From Amycolatopsis sp. NBC_01480 (GTDB taxonomy: Bacteria > Actinomycetota > Actinomycetes > Mycobacteriales > Pseudonocardiaceae): a DNA stretch of 40,608 bases. Made by a program: the position numbers and the translations under genes. The notes below the pieces were generated by a model that was given only the letters and a program-made list of their open reading frames with translations, made no database searches and was not told the DNA's origin. Location of the stretch: contig NZ_CP109443.1 of the NCBI RefSeq assembly GCF_036227205.1, forward strand, positions 1 to 40,608, written 5' to 3'. Of this stretch, positions 30,586 through 37,442 are shown in pieces. Numbering within the stretch: position 1 is the first letter of the stretch; the number at the start of each line of letters is the position of its first letter.

Positions 30586-30598
30586 TTATCTGCGATAG
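30586..30598 (+). promoter_or_regulatory. Third TATCTGCGATA site, before the recombinase unit
   Basis: TTATCTGCGATAG repeats the right arm of the 30500-30530 dyad, 15 bases before the start at 30613, where binding would block transcription or initiation of the recombinase unit. Confidence 0.7.
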
Positions 30599-30612
30599 GA
30601 GATGTTCGCCCC

Positions 30613-31032
30613 ATGAGCACCCCGCCGGCGCGCCGACGACCCGCCGCTACCGACCTTCGCCGTGGCGGCCGCTTCGGCGAGCACGTCCGGCCCTCCTACC
30701 CCGACGATCTCCGGATTCAGTCGCTCGTGAGGGTCGTGTTCGCCCCGGAACCGATGTTCCCCGGCATGTCGACGCTCCCGCCCGAGGATCCGGCGCTGGT
30801 ACAGCAGCTGCTCGACGAAGCCCCGCGGCCCGAGCAGATCGGGGTCGACGACTGGAACCGGCGGCTGCGCGCCGACGAAGTGGCCGAGATCTGGGGCACC
30901 CCGATGGAGGGGCCCGACACCCGGCTGGGCTGGCTGCGCCGCGCGGATGAGATCGCCCGCGCCTGGGGCAAGCCGCTGTTCGGCCCCGGCGGGGTGCTGC
31001 CGGATACCACGCTCGACGACGCCGCGCGCTGA
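30613..31032 (+). CDS. Hypothetical protein (139 aa), coupled to the recombinase
   Basis: ATG 30613, with AGGAGA about 12 bases upstream, opens a 139-residue frame. The N-terminus is Arg/Pro-rich; the second half has a repeated pattern, ADEVAEIWGTPMEGPDTRLG and ADEIARAWGKPLFGPGGVLP, two copies of a short helix followed by a (I/A)WGxPxxGP turn. Each could be a small DNA-binding or interaction module. The stop overlaps the recombinase start (TGATG), so the two are made together and this protein may assist or regulate recombination. Confidence 0.65.
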   Translation: MSTPPARRRPAATDLRRGGRFGEHVRPSYPDDLRIQSLVRVVFAPEPMFPGMSTLPPEDPALVQQLLDEAPRPEQIGVDDWNRRLRADEVAEIWGTPMEGPDTRLGWLRRADEIARAWGKPLFGPGGVLPDTTLDDAAR

Positions 31033-31973
31033 TGGGAACCATCCACCGGTTGCCCGGCATCGTGGCCACCGGTCCGGAGCTCGGCCGCGCGGCGGACGCG
31101 TTCCTGAACGGCGTCACCAACCCGAACACCGCGAAGGCGTACGCCATCGCCGTTCGCGGCCTGGCCGCCGAGTTCGGCATCAAAACGCCGATCGGCGTGC
31201 TCGACACGGAGCAGGGCGTCGACGAGCTTGCGAAGTGGTTCACCGAACGGTGGGGCGGGGCAGCGCCCACGACGTTCAACGCCCGGATGGACGCGCTGCG
31301 CTCGGCGTCGGCCTGGTGGCAGGACCAGCAGTGGCTCGACGGCGACCCGACGCGGCGGCTGCAGCGTCGCGGGGCGCCGGCACCCGGGGACCAGTCCATC
31401 GACCGGGCCGAGCTGGGCCGGTTCCTCGCGCGGCCGGACCTGCCGCTGCGTGAGCGGACGCTGTGGCAGCTGCTGTACGAGTCAGCCGCCCGCACCGAGG
31501 AAGTCCTGGCGCTCGACGTCCCGGACCTCGACCGGCCGAACCGCCGAGCCCCGGTCCGGCGCAAGGGCGGCGCGGCCGACACGATCGCCTGGCAGACCAA
31601 GACGGCCCGGCTCCTGCCCCGGCTCCTCGAGGGACGGACCGAGGGCCCGCTGTTCCTGACCCACCGGCGAGCCCGGGTCGAGCTGGCGTCGGGCGACATC
31701 GACCCGGCGAGCGGCCGGGCCCGGCTGTCCTACCGCCGCGCGGAGGAACTGCTGGGCGAGTGGACCGCGGACCTGCAGTCGGGGCCGTGGAACCTGCACT
31801 GGCTGCGGCACAGCGCGCTGACGCACGCGGCCGAGGACGGCGCGAGCACGCCTATGCTCATGGCCCTGTCCGGGCACACGAACGTCAACTCACTGGGCCG
31901 GTACTCGAAGGTCTCGGCGTCCGCCCTCGCTCGATGGCAGGCAGGCCGAGACCCTGTGGCGCGGCGCCGCTGA
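31032..31973 (+). CDS. Tyrosine recombinase (integrase family)
   Basis: This 313-residue protein has the full catalytic set of tyrosine recombinases: Arg154 (SAARTEEVL), Lys178 (RRKGG), His256-x-x-Arg259 (LHWLRH), His282 (LSGHTN) and the nucleophile Tyr291 (GRYSK). Residues 14-105 form a SAM-like core-binding domain. It cuts and rejoins DNA at short inverted-arm sites. On a plasmid it could resolve multimers or drive integration; the two 6-bp-centre dyads at 3824 and 7214 are possible targets but are not next to it. It is translated with the 139-residue gene, downstream of the TATCTGCGATA operators. Confidence 0.92.
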   Translation: MGTIHRLPGIVATGPELGRAADAFLNGVTNPNTAKAYAIAVRGLAAEFGIKTPIGVLDTEQGVDELAKWFTERWGGAAPTTFNARMDALRSASAWWQDQQWLDGDPTRRLQRRGAPAPGDQSIDRAELGRFLARPDLPLRERTLWQLLYESAARTEEVLALDVPDLDRPNRRAPVRRKGGAADTIAWQTKTARLLPRLLEGRTEGPLFLTHRRARVELASGDIDPASGRARLSYRRAEELLGEWTADLQSGPWNLHWLRHSALTHAAEDGASTPMLMALSGHTNVNSLGRYSKVSASALARWQAGRDPVARRR

Positions 31974-32026
31974 GTGACCCAAGGCAGGCCGTCACTCGTT
32001 CGGGAACGTGCCGGACACTGTTGCGT

Positions 32027-32308
32027 GTGACCAAAACTGTCGACGACGCGTACCTCACTGCCCTGTCGCTGGTGCGCAACCGCGCTGCCTGCACGGGGAC
32101 CATGCCCGCGGACGAACCGATCGTCATGGAGATGATCGAGACCTACGACGGGTTCGCCCGGCGCCACGGCGTCGACGGGCTTCAGGAGCTGGTGGCCAGC
32201 CTCGCCCTGGTGGCCACGACGCTGCTGGGCCAGGTGAGCCAGGTCCGCGAAATGGACGAGACGGCCGTCCTCGACGAGCTCACCCTGGCGGCGCGAAGCG
32301 GGAGGTAG
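32027..32308 (+). CDS. Hypothetical helical protein (93 aa)
   Basis: A GTG at 32027 opens a 93-residue frame beginning VTKTVDDAYLTALSLVRNRA. It is all-helical in appearance, with a hydrophobic helix LVASLALVATTLLGQVSQV that is amphipathic enough to be soluble. There is no Shine-Dalgarno, so a leaderless transcript is possible. An inverted repeat (32324-32359) follows the stop. No family is recognised. Confidence 0.6.
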   Translation: MTKTVDDAYLTALSLVRNRAACTGTMPADEPIVMEMIETYDGFARRHGVDGLQELVASLALVATTLLGQVSQVREMDETAVLDELTLAARSGR

Positions 32309-32323
32309 TCCGCTCACCCCTAC

Positions 32324-32359
32324 GACAGAACCACGCCAAGCCACTGTCGCGGTTCTGTC
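32324..32359. terminator. 9-bp inverted repeat after the 93-aa gene
   Basis: GACAGAACC (32324-32332) and GGTTCTGTC (32351-32359) are perfect arms with an 18-base loop, 15 bases past the stop. No T tract, so a weak terminator or an operator. The remaining gap to 32540 holds no supported gene. Confidence 0.45.
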
Positions 32360-32540
32360 CGGTGGGCTCGACCGCGCCCGGTGCTGCGTGTTTCCAAGTA
32401 CGACGCTGCCGCCCTGGTCAGGGCTGTTTCATCAGGAAACGCCGGGACGTGCAACCGCAACCCTGCTGACATTCGGGCCCGTCGCCTCGACGCTGGAAGC
32501 ACCGGACAGCCCGGGAATCCAGCGAGAATCGAGGAACGCG

Positions 32541-33032
32541 ATGAACGCCATGAAGACCACCGCGGCCGCCACCAGCAGCGCCATGGAGACCGGCACGGGT
32601 GAGCCGGTGCACCACGCGACGAACGCCGTGGTGCTCGCGCCGAGCGCGCGCCGGGAGATGTGTGTTCTGCTGGTCGAGCGGGACCAGGCGCCGCACGCGG
32701 GGCAGTGGGGGCTGCCGGGCGGGGTGTGTCAGCCCGGGGAGTCGCCGGCCGAGGTCGCGGTGCGGCGAGCCCGGGAGAAAACCGGCATCGACCTGACCGG
32801 CGCCGAGCTGGTGCATGCCTCCTCGCGGGACGAAGGTCGCGACACAGCAGGCCGCTACGTGACCGTGTCGTACGCGGTGCTACTGCCGCAACCGGTCCCG
32901 GTGCAGGTTGGCGACATGGTCCGGCAGGCGCGTTGGTGGCCGGTAGCCGAGGCGCTGCGCGAGCAGCTGGCGTTCGACCACGAGCGGATCATCCGAGACG
33001 CCCTGGCCGTGACCGACCGGTCGATCGGCTAA
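32541..33032 (+). CDS. Nudix-fold protein with a degenerate Nudix box
   Basis: ATG 32541 has GAGGAA nearby. The 163-residue protein shows a Nudix layout: strand NAVVLAPSARREMCVLLVER, then GQWGLPGGVCQPGE and a box (61-83) whose helix reads RRAREKTGI. Compared with the consensus REUXEEXGU, the first Glu is Arg76 and the last is Lys80; only Glu67 and Glu79 of the acidic set remain. Nudix enzymes cleave nucleoside diphosphate derivatives using these metal ligands, so catalysis may be altered or lost and the protein might only bind its ligand. It stands alone, ended by a strong terminator. Confidence 0.82.
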   Translation: MNAMKTTAAATSSAMETGTGEPVHHATNAVVLAPSARREMCVLLVERDQAPHAGQWGLPGGVCQPGESPAEVAVRRAREKTGIDLTGAELVHASSRDEGRDTAGRYVTVSYAVLLPQPVPVQVGDMVRQARWWPVAEALREQLAFDHERIIRDALAVTDRSIG

Positions 33033-33048
33033 ACCCAAGCTGGCACAA

Positions 33049-33084
33049 CGAGAACGGCCCCGCAGTGAAGCGGGGCCGTTCTCG
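33049..33084. terminator. Bidirectional terminator between Nudix and DUF397 genes
   Basis: CGAGAACGGCCCCGC (33049-33063) pairs perfectly with GCGGGGCCGTTCTCG (33070-33084) around a 6-base loop. It lies between two convergent genes and serves both. Confidence 0.88.
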
Positions 33085-33098
33085 TGTGCCAGGCGTCG

Positions 33099-33338
33099 TC
33101 AGATGATCCTGTTGTCGAACTCGCCGTCCTTCGCTCCGGCCAACATCGCCGTGAGCTCGCGTTCGTTGAACACCAACACCGGGCTGGCGTCCCCGAGCTT
33201 CGAGTCGCGCACCCCGGCCCAGCCGGGGACGGAGAAATTGAACTCGAAGCACCCGTTGGCGCCGCCGTTGCTGTAGCTGGATTTGCCCCACCCGGTGGCG
33301 GTGGTGCTGAGGGCGGCCCGTGCCGCGTCCGCGTCCAT
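33099..33338 (-). CDS. DUF397 protein, partner of the XRE regulator
   Basis: This 79-residue protein has the DUF397 signature: WGKSSYSNGGANGCFEF, then GVRDSKLGDASPVLVF and a GEFDNR end. In Streptomyces and relatives such proteins are encoded beside XRE-family regulators (WhiJ/BldB-type loci) and are thought to act with them. Here its ATG overlaps the stop codon of the XRE gene (TAATG), so the two are made in a fixed ratio. It is cytoplasmic, with no membrane segment. Confidence 0.9.
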   Translation of the reverse strand: MDADAARAALSTTATGWGKSSYSNGGANGCFEFNFSVPGWAGVRDSKLGDASPVLVFNERELTAMLAGAKDGEFDNRII

Positions 33339-34261
33339 TACGTCGTGTCCTTTGCTGCGATGCTGATCAGTTCCGGTGTCCGCTCGGGCTTCTCGGCTTG
33401 AACCTGCAGGCGCTCGAAGATGCGCCGGAAGTCCTCCACCTGGTCCGGTGGGTCGTAGTAGATGCCCTGCTGTCGGCTCTCGACGTAGGCGGTGCCGGAG
33501 GCACCGACGAACTCGGTCGGGTAGTCGAGCAGGGCGAAGGTGCCTTCGGCGCCGGCGTGCGCGCCGGAGCGGTGCGTGAGGATCTGGATGTCGACGTTGG
33601 GCAACTCGTTGAGCTTGATCAGGTGATCGAGCTGCGACCGCATGACCTCGGGGCCGCCGACCTGACGTCGCAGAGCGTTCTCGTCGAGCACGCACCAGAT
33701 CCGGGGTGGTTCGTCGTCCCGGGTGATGATGGCCTGTCGGGCCAGGCGTAGCTCGACGGCCTTGCTCACCTGTTCGTCGGTCATCCGCTGCTCGCCGGCG
33801 CGGTAGAGCGCTTCGGCGTATTCACGCTTCTGGAACAGCCCGGGTACCCACAACGCGTCAAAGCTGCTGATCCGGGCCGCAGCCGACTCAAGTCCTAAGT
33901 AGAGGTTGAACCACTCGGGAACCGTGCTGGTGAAACCCATCCACCAGTCGGTGCCCTTCTTCGCGGTCTTGATCAGCTCGCGGAAGAACGGCACGCGCTC
34001 CGGTGTGCCGTAGAGGTTCAGCAGTACCTCAAGATCGGCGGGAGCGGGCAGATTCCGGCCGGTCTCGATGTGGAAGATGACCGTCTTCGCCTTGCCGATC
34101 CTGCGCGCCGCGTCATCGGGTTTGAACCCGGCGGCTTCGCGTAGTCGTCGCAGCTCAATGGCGATGTAGTTCTTGAGTGCGGTAGGCCCTGGCGTGCCCA
34201 CAGGGTCACCTCCTCCGGACTCCTCGACGAACGGCGACAACGGTTCACCCGGATAGGCCAT
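33338..34261 (-). CDS. XRE-family regulator with DUF5753-type C-terminal domain
   Basis: From ATG 34261 the protein has 307 residues: an N-terminal XRE helix-turn-helix (ELRRLREAAGFKPDDAARRI, then KTVIFHIETGRNLPAPADL) and a long C-terminal domain with the RLARQAIITRDDEPPRIWCV, LRRQVGGPEVMRSQLDHLIK pattern of DUF5753. Such regulators with DUF397 partners are widespread in actinomycetes and often affect development or secondary metabolism; the target here is probably its own operator at 34265-34303. A GTG at 34282 would add seven residues encoded by the operator itself. Neither start has a Shine-Dalgarno, so a leaderless message is possible. Confidence 0.88.
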   Translation of the reverse strand: MAYPGEPLSPFVEESGGGDPVGTPGPTALKNYIAIELRRLREAAGFKPDDAARRIGKAKTVIFHIETGRNLPAPADLEVLLNLYGTPERVPFFRELIKTAKKGTDWWMGFTSTVPEWFNLYLGLESAAARISSFDALWVPGLFQKREYAEALYRAGEQRMTDEQVSKAVELRLARQAIITRDDEPPRIWCVLDENALRRQVGGPEVMRSQLDHLIKLNELPNVDIQILTHRSGAHAGAEGTFALLDYPTEFVGASGTAYVESRQQGIYYDPPDQVEDFRRIFERLQVQAEKPERTPELISIAAKDTT

Positions 34262-34264
34262 GCG

Positions 34265-34303
34265 CTGAATGTAGACGTTCACAATGTGAGCGTCTACATT
34301 CAG
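34265..34303. promoter_or_regulatory. 39-bp operator dyad at the XRE gene start
   Basis: Perfect arms CTGAATGTAGACG (34265-34277) and CGTCTACATTCAG (34291-34303) enclose an inner TCACA-A-TGTGA palindrome, making one dyad with a single mismatch. It touches the start codon region of the XRE gene, the expected place for autorepression. Confidence 0.8.
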
Positions 34304-34340
34304 AGACGGTTACCAACCGAACCAGTTACAACGGTAGCCC

Positions 34341-34551
34341 CTGGCGGTGCGGTGAGTCGGAACGGCCTTCCCCTCCCGGGTAGCGAGCTCGGGCGCGGGT
34401 CTGTCCCCTGATCGAAGCCGCACCGCCAGGACCAGCACTAACTCCCTGGTGAGCACGCCGCGCTGCGGGGCGCGGGCCTGCGTTTTCGGTCCACCAGGGA
34501 CCCAAGCGGCGGCAACCCGTTCGACCCCCCTCGTGTTGAGCGGGTTGCCGC
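34341..34551 (+). other. Structured leader upstream of the small membrane gene
   Basis: Two perfect pairings lie in the gap between the XRE operator and ATG 34570. CTGGCGGTGCGG (34341-34352) pairs with CCGCACCGCCAG (34418-34429), closing a 65-base loop. GCGGCAACCCG (34509-34519) pairs with CGGGTTGCCGC (34541-34551), followed by TTTCC and then the TGGAGG ribosome site. The layout (long-range stem, then a terminator-like hairpin before the Shine-Dalgarno) resembles an attenuator or riboswitch, but no known class is recognised. Confidence 0.5.
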
Positions 34552-34569
34552 TTTCCACTGGAGGCACCG

Positions 34570-34701
34570 ATGTGGCAGACACTGCTCGGCCTGGCGCCGC
34601 TGACGGTCGTCGCGCTCGGCCTCGGGACCTGGACCTGCTGGGACATCGCCCGCTCTTTCCGCGCCCCTGGTGAAGACGCCCGAGGTGGCCGCCGTGGCTG
34701 A
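34570..34701 (+). CDS. 43-aa single-helix membrane protein
   Basis: ATG 34570 has a TGGAGG ribosome site at ideal spacing. The 43 residues start MWQTLLGLAPLTVVALGLGT, one hydrophobic helix, and end in a charged Arg/Gly tail. It would sit in the cytoplasmic membrane. The next gene's GTG lies inside its last codons (GTGGCTGA), so it opens a coupled chain of five small genes. Function unknown. Confidence 0.65.
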   Translation: MWQTLLGLAPLTVVALGLGTWTCWDIARSFRAPGEDARGGRRG

Positions 34702-35014
34702 CCGGATCTACACCGTGCCCATGACCAGCGCGTTCGACGGGCTGGCGCACGAACTCACGGACGAAGCATTCGCCGAGTCGACGACCGGGGACTACGTCGC
34801 GCTGTGCGGTGCCGAGATCCGCCCGACGCCCTGCACCGCGCCGATCGGCCGGACCTGCCCGGCCTGCCTGCAGCTGCTGCTCGTCGCGCGCGGGCTCGCT
34901 CCGGAGCGGCCGGTGTACGTCACGGTCCCGGAGCAGTCGCGCGGCCGCGCCCGGCACCGGCGTCCCGGCCGCCTGCAGGCGCTGCTGTCGCACAGCGGGC
35001 GGAGCTCGCGGTGA
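34694..35014 (+). CDS. Cysteine-containing hypothetical protein (106 aa)
   Basis: GTG 34694 has GAGGTGG six bases upstream and overlaps the previous gene's stop; an earlier GTG at 34670 lacks a ribosome site. The 106-residue protein has C...C...CPAC (YVALCGAEIRPTPCTAPIGR, then TCPACLQLLLVA), a likely small zinc-binding module, and a basic Arg-rich C-terminus. Similar short proteins occur on many actinobacterial mobile elements with no assigned role. Its stop overlaps the following GTG. Confidence 0.65.
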   Translation: MADRIYTVPMTSAFDGLAHELTDEAFAESTTGDYVALCGAEIRPTPCTAPIGRTCPACLQLLLVARGLAPERPVYVTVPEQSRGRARHRRPGRLQALLSHSGRSSR

Positions 35015-35187
35015 GCCGGGACAACATCGTCGAGTCGGCGCTGCGCCTGCGACACCGTGCTTTCGAGCTGCGCGCCACCGGGGAACCCCGGGCGATCGCG
35101 GCCGCCGAGGTCGCCGAGCGCGCCGCCGACTCCGTGCTCGCCCGGGTCGAGCAGGCCGAGGACCAGCCCGGCGGTGATCGACCGTGA
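35011..35187 (+). CDS. 58-aa helical small protein
   Basis: GTG 35011 overlaps the preceding stop (GTGA). The 58 residues start VSRDNIVESALRLRHRAFEL and are one long amphipathic Ala/Arg/Glu-rich helix pair with a Pro/Gly-rich end. No motif is recognised. Overlaps at both ends with neighbouring genes support reality despite the small size. Confidence 0.55.
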   Translation: MSRDNIVESALRLRHRAFELRATGEPRAIAAAEVAERAADSVLARVEQAEDQPGGDRP

Positions 35188-35537
35188 CCGCGAAGTTCGA
35201 CCTGCTGATCGAGACGGCGGTCCGACTGGGCTGGCGCGTCGTGCCGCAGATCTTGTACCGGGGCAACGACAACGCGCTGGTCCGCAGCTCGGGCTCGTGC
35301 ACGGACATCGTGACCATTCCCCTGACGGGCTGGTCGACGGTCGTCCGGCTCGCCGGCGGGCCCGCGCCGGGCGACCTGCGAGCCACCGGAACCGAGGTGT
35401 GGCGCCACGTCGTGCCGCTGCAGCTCGCGCTGATGTGGGTCGGCAGCGACGCCGACGACGACTCGGCACTGTCCAAGTGGGACAGCAACATCTGGTTCAC
35501 CGCGGCACCGAAGAACGAGGACGGGGACAAGCCGTGA
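35184..35537 (+). CDS. Hypothetical protein (117 aa) in the coupled small-gene chain
   Basis: GTG 35184 overlaps the previous stop. The 117 residues start VTAKFDLLIETAVRLGWRVV and alternate short strands and helices, with Trp-rich segments (GWSTVVRLAGG, LALMWVGSDADDD, SNIWFTAAP). This looks like a compact alpha/beta domain. No catalytic pattern or known family is visible. Its stop overlaps the next gene (GTGA). Confidence 0.7.
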   Translation: MTAKFDLLIETAVRLGWRVVPQILYRGNDNALVRSSGSCTDIVTIPLTGWSTVVRLAGGPAPGDLRATGTEVWRHVVPLQLALMWVGSDADDDSALSKWDSNIWFTAAPKNEDGDKP

Positions 35538-35698
35538 GCGACGAACTCGTGCCGCACGAACCGCAGCCGCTGAGCAAGGAGCAGGCCGAGCGTGCGCTGA
35601 TGGCCTACATCGCCGACCCGGACACACGGCCCGAGGACGCGGACGCCGTCCTCGAACGGCTGCGCGAGCAGTACCACGCTCGACGCGGCAATCCCTGA
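35534..35698 (+). CDS. 54-aa acidic helical small protein
   Basis: GTG 35534 overlaps the stop of the 117-residue gene. The 54 residues start VSDELVPHEPQPLSKEQAER and form a polar, probably helical protein ending in QYHARRGNP. It is the last gene of the coupled chain and is followed 18 bases later by a terminator. No family is recognised. Confidence 0.6.
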   Translation: MSDELVPHEPQPLSKEQAERALMAYIADPDTRPEDADAVLERLREQYHARRGNP

Positions 35699-35715
35699 CC
35701 ACCTGGCGCCCGCAA

Positions 35716-35761
35716 GCCACGGCCCCGCACAGCTTCGCCTCCCAGCTGCCGGGGCCGTGGC
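35716..35761 (+). terminator. Terminator of the small-gene chain
   Basis: GCCACGGCCCCG (35716-35727) pairs perfectly with CGGGGCCGTGGC (35750-35761). No T tract, but the position directly after the chain fits a terminator. Confidence 0.65.
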
Positions 35762-35802
35762 GCGTTCACCTGGACTTTCTCCCCGGCTACCCGTGAACTA
35801 CC

Positions 35803-35820
35803 CTCGAACACGTGTTCGAG
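35803..35820. promoter_or_regulatory. 18-bp perfect palindrome spanning a GTG start codon
   Basis: CTCGAACACGTGTTCGAG is perfectly palindromic and the GTG start of the 129-residue gene (35812) is its centre-right. A TACCCT -10-like hexamer ends about nine bases before the GTG, so the message is probably leaderless and the palindrome would overlap the transcription start. Confidence 0.6.
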
Positions 35821-36201
35821 ATTACTGGGCGGGTCCTCCTCGACGAACAGGAGCAGACCGGCCCGCACCCGCGCCAGGCCCTGCGGCTCGTCGAGCCGCC
35901 GGTCCCGGTCGAGATCAGGGTCTCGTCGTTCCTGCCCGACCGCAAACCCCGGTGGGCCGAGCGGCCGATCTGGCTGCGGGTCGCCGGGATCGACCTCCAC
36001 CCGGTGCGGGGCCTGCTCTACGCCTGGGTCCGCTCGGAGACGAACGACTGGTACGGCGTCGTGAGCATGGAACTCGGCTCGCGGCGCGGCCAGCTGCGCG
36101 TCGTGCTGCCCGGCCAGCTGGTGCCCGCCGCCGACCTGCGCCCGGTGCGCGACGGCGACGCCGGCGGCACGGTCAGGGACGGCACGGCTGGTAGTCGGTG
36201 A
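35812..36201 (+). CDS. Beta-rich hypothetical protein (129 aa), probably leaderless
   Basis: GTG 35812 opens a 129-residue frame starting VFEITGRVLLDEQEQTGPHP. Several strands follow (VPVEIRVSSFLPD, PIWLRVAGIDLHP, GLLYAWVRSETNDWYGVVSM), suggesting a beta barrel or sandwich, then a Gly/Arg tail. No Shine-Dalgarno is present, consistent with leaderless translation. The last 29 bases overlap the convergent membrane gene. Function unknown. Confidence 0.7.
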   Translation: MFEITGRVLLDEQEQTGPHPRQALRLVEPPVPVEIRVSSFLPDRKPRWAERPIWLRVAGIDLHPVRGLLYAWVRSETNDWYGVVSMELGSRRGQLRVVLPGQLVPAADLRPVRDGDAGGTVRDGTAGSR

Positions 36202-37078
36202 TGAGGTAGCCGTTGCCGAACTGGCGCTCGAACGTCAGCATCCCGATCTGCGGACCCGCGTGCTCGTCGCCGCCGCTGATGAAGTTCGTGAACGTCAGGT
36301 GGCAGGCGTCCAGGTGCAGCGGGGCGCCGGCGGGCGGCGGGCTGGTCTCCTCGGCCTGGGTCGGGATGCCGAGCTGGTTGACGTAGTCGTAGAACGTCCG
36401 GACCTGCGTGCGCAGCTTCGCCAGCGCGCCCATGCAGTCCGCGGCCTGGTGCGCGGCGGCGAACTCGGCGGCCGCGGTCGGGCTGAACGCGAAGCACACC
36501 CGGTCGGCTTTCGTTGGCACGGCAACGGCTTCGACGAGAGCGAACACGGCGCTGCGCGGGCTGGTCGGCAGCAGCTTCGACACGTTGTGCTGGTGCGCCT
36601 CGGCGGCCTGGCGGGCCTGCTCGGCGGCGCGGTCCTGCGCCCCGGCCCACCAGGCGAGCCCGCCGAGCACGACCAGCGCGACCGCGGGCACCAGCGCAGC
36701 GCGCGGGACCCACTTGCGCCAGCCGAACCGGTGTCGCCTGATGGTCGACGCGGCGACGGCGCCGAGCGCCAGGCCCCACGCGGTCGCAACCAGCGAGCCC
36801 GGGACCTGCGGCATCAGCACGAAAGCGGCCAGGGTCAGCCCGACGATCAGGCCCCACGACTCGTCCACCAGGCGCCGGACGCCCGGCAGGATGACGATCA
36901 AGGTCGGCACGACCGCGTAGACCACGGTCGGCCACCAGTCCCACCCGCTCCACCAGAACAGCAGGAATGCCAGCAGGCCCACGCCGAGCAGGACGCGCCG
37001 CTGGATCTTCTGCCCGGCCTGCCCCGGGGCCAAGACGCTGAGTACCTGCTGGCCGCCGCTGCCGAATCTCCCCACCAT
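36173..37078 (-). CDS. Five-helix membrane protein with extracytoplasmic cysteine domain
   Basis: From ATG 37078 the 301-residue protein has a polar start, five hydrophobic helices (about 29-43, 50-65, 75-90, 96-111, 125-145), then a soluble domain of about 150 residues with four cysteines (RVCFAF, ADCMGAL, DACHLTF, YQPCRP). An odd number of helices with a cytoplasmic N-terminus would place this domain outside, where the cysteines could form two disulfides. The fold looks NTF2-like by eye (helix then curved sheet), which could also suggest a VirB8-like shape, but this is not established. It closes the minus-strand unit that begins at 40590. A GTG at 37093 is the alternative start. Confidence 0.7.
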   Translation of the reverse strand: MVGRFGSGGQQVLSVLAPGQAGQKIQRRVLLGVGLLAFLLFWWSGWDWWPTVVYAVVPTLIVILPGVRRLVDESWGLIVGLTLAAFVLMPQVPGSLVATAWGLALGAVAASTIRRHRFGWRKWVPRAALVPAVALVVLGGLAWWAGAQDRAAEQARQAAEAHQHNVSKLLPTSPRSAVFALVEAVAVPTKADRVCFAFSPTAAAEFAAAHQAADCMGALAKLRTQVRTFYDYVNQLGIPTQAEETSPPPAGAPLHLDACHLTFTNFISGGDEHAGPQIGMLTFERQFGNGYLITDYQPCRP

Positions 37079-37149
37079 GACTCCATAGTCCACCTGGGAC
37101 GGATCTTGGCCAGCGGGTTTCTACTCAGACCCCGGGCGGGACGCCCGGG

Positions 37150-37425
37150 TCAGTCGACGACGGAGGCAGTCCCGGTCACGGTCGGGACGGCGGGGGTCAG
37201 CAGCGGGAGCAGCTGGTCGTCGGGGATGTCGATGGCAACGATGGCCGCGGCCAGCGTGGACGGGTCGCCACGGGCCATGTCGAGGCAGCTCCACGGGTCG
37301 CCGTTCTCGTCGAGGTCACGCGGCGGTGAGGGCTCGTCGTCGATCCAGCGCGCCGGCCACGCGGCGATCAGTTCGGGCTCGTCCGGGGTGTCCCGGTCGG
37401 TGGTGACGACGGCGTACAGCTTCAT
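37150..37425 (-). CDS. Hypothetical protein (91 aa)
   Basis: ATG 37425 follows AAGGACC. The 91 residues start MKLYAVVTTDRDTPDEPELI, with a WPARWIDDEPSPPRDL acidic stretch and a C-terminal IVAIDIPDDQLLPLLTPAVP. It looks like a small alpha/beta protein. It lies 17 bases after the PD-(D/E)XK nuclease-like gene on the same strand, so the two are probably made together and it could be its partner. No family is recognised. Confidence 0.7.
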   Translation of the reverse strand: MKLYAVVTTDRDTPDEPELIAAWPARWIDDEPSPPRDLDENGDPWSCLDMARGDPSTLAAAIVAIDIPDDQLLPLLTPAVPTVTGTASVVD

Positions 37426-37442
37426 GATCGGGTCCTTTTCGG

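Noticed and set aside
31032..31973. Integrated element (ICE) with att sites next to the integrase
   Set aside because: There is a tyrosine recombinase, but no tRNA, no flanking direct repeat that I can see, and there are plasmid-type rep and par genes; a plasmid is the simpler reading.
34310..35677. 455-codon minus-strand frame over the small-gene chain
   Set aside because: The plus strand has consistent ribosome sites and overlapping stop/start pairs; the minus frame has low-complexity Arg/Ala/Pro sequence and would run through the structured leader.
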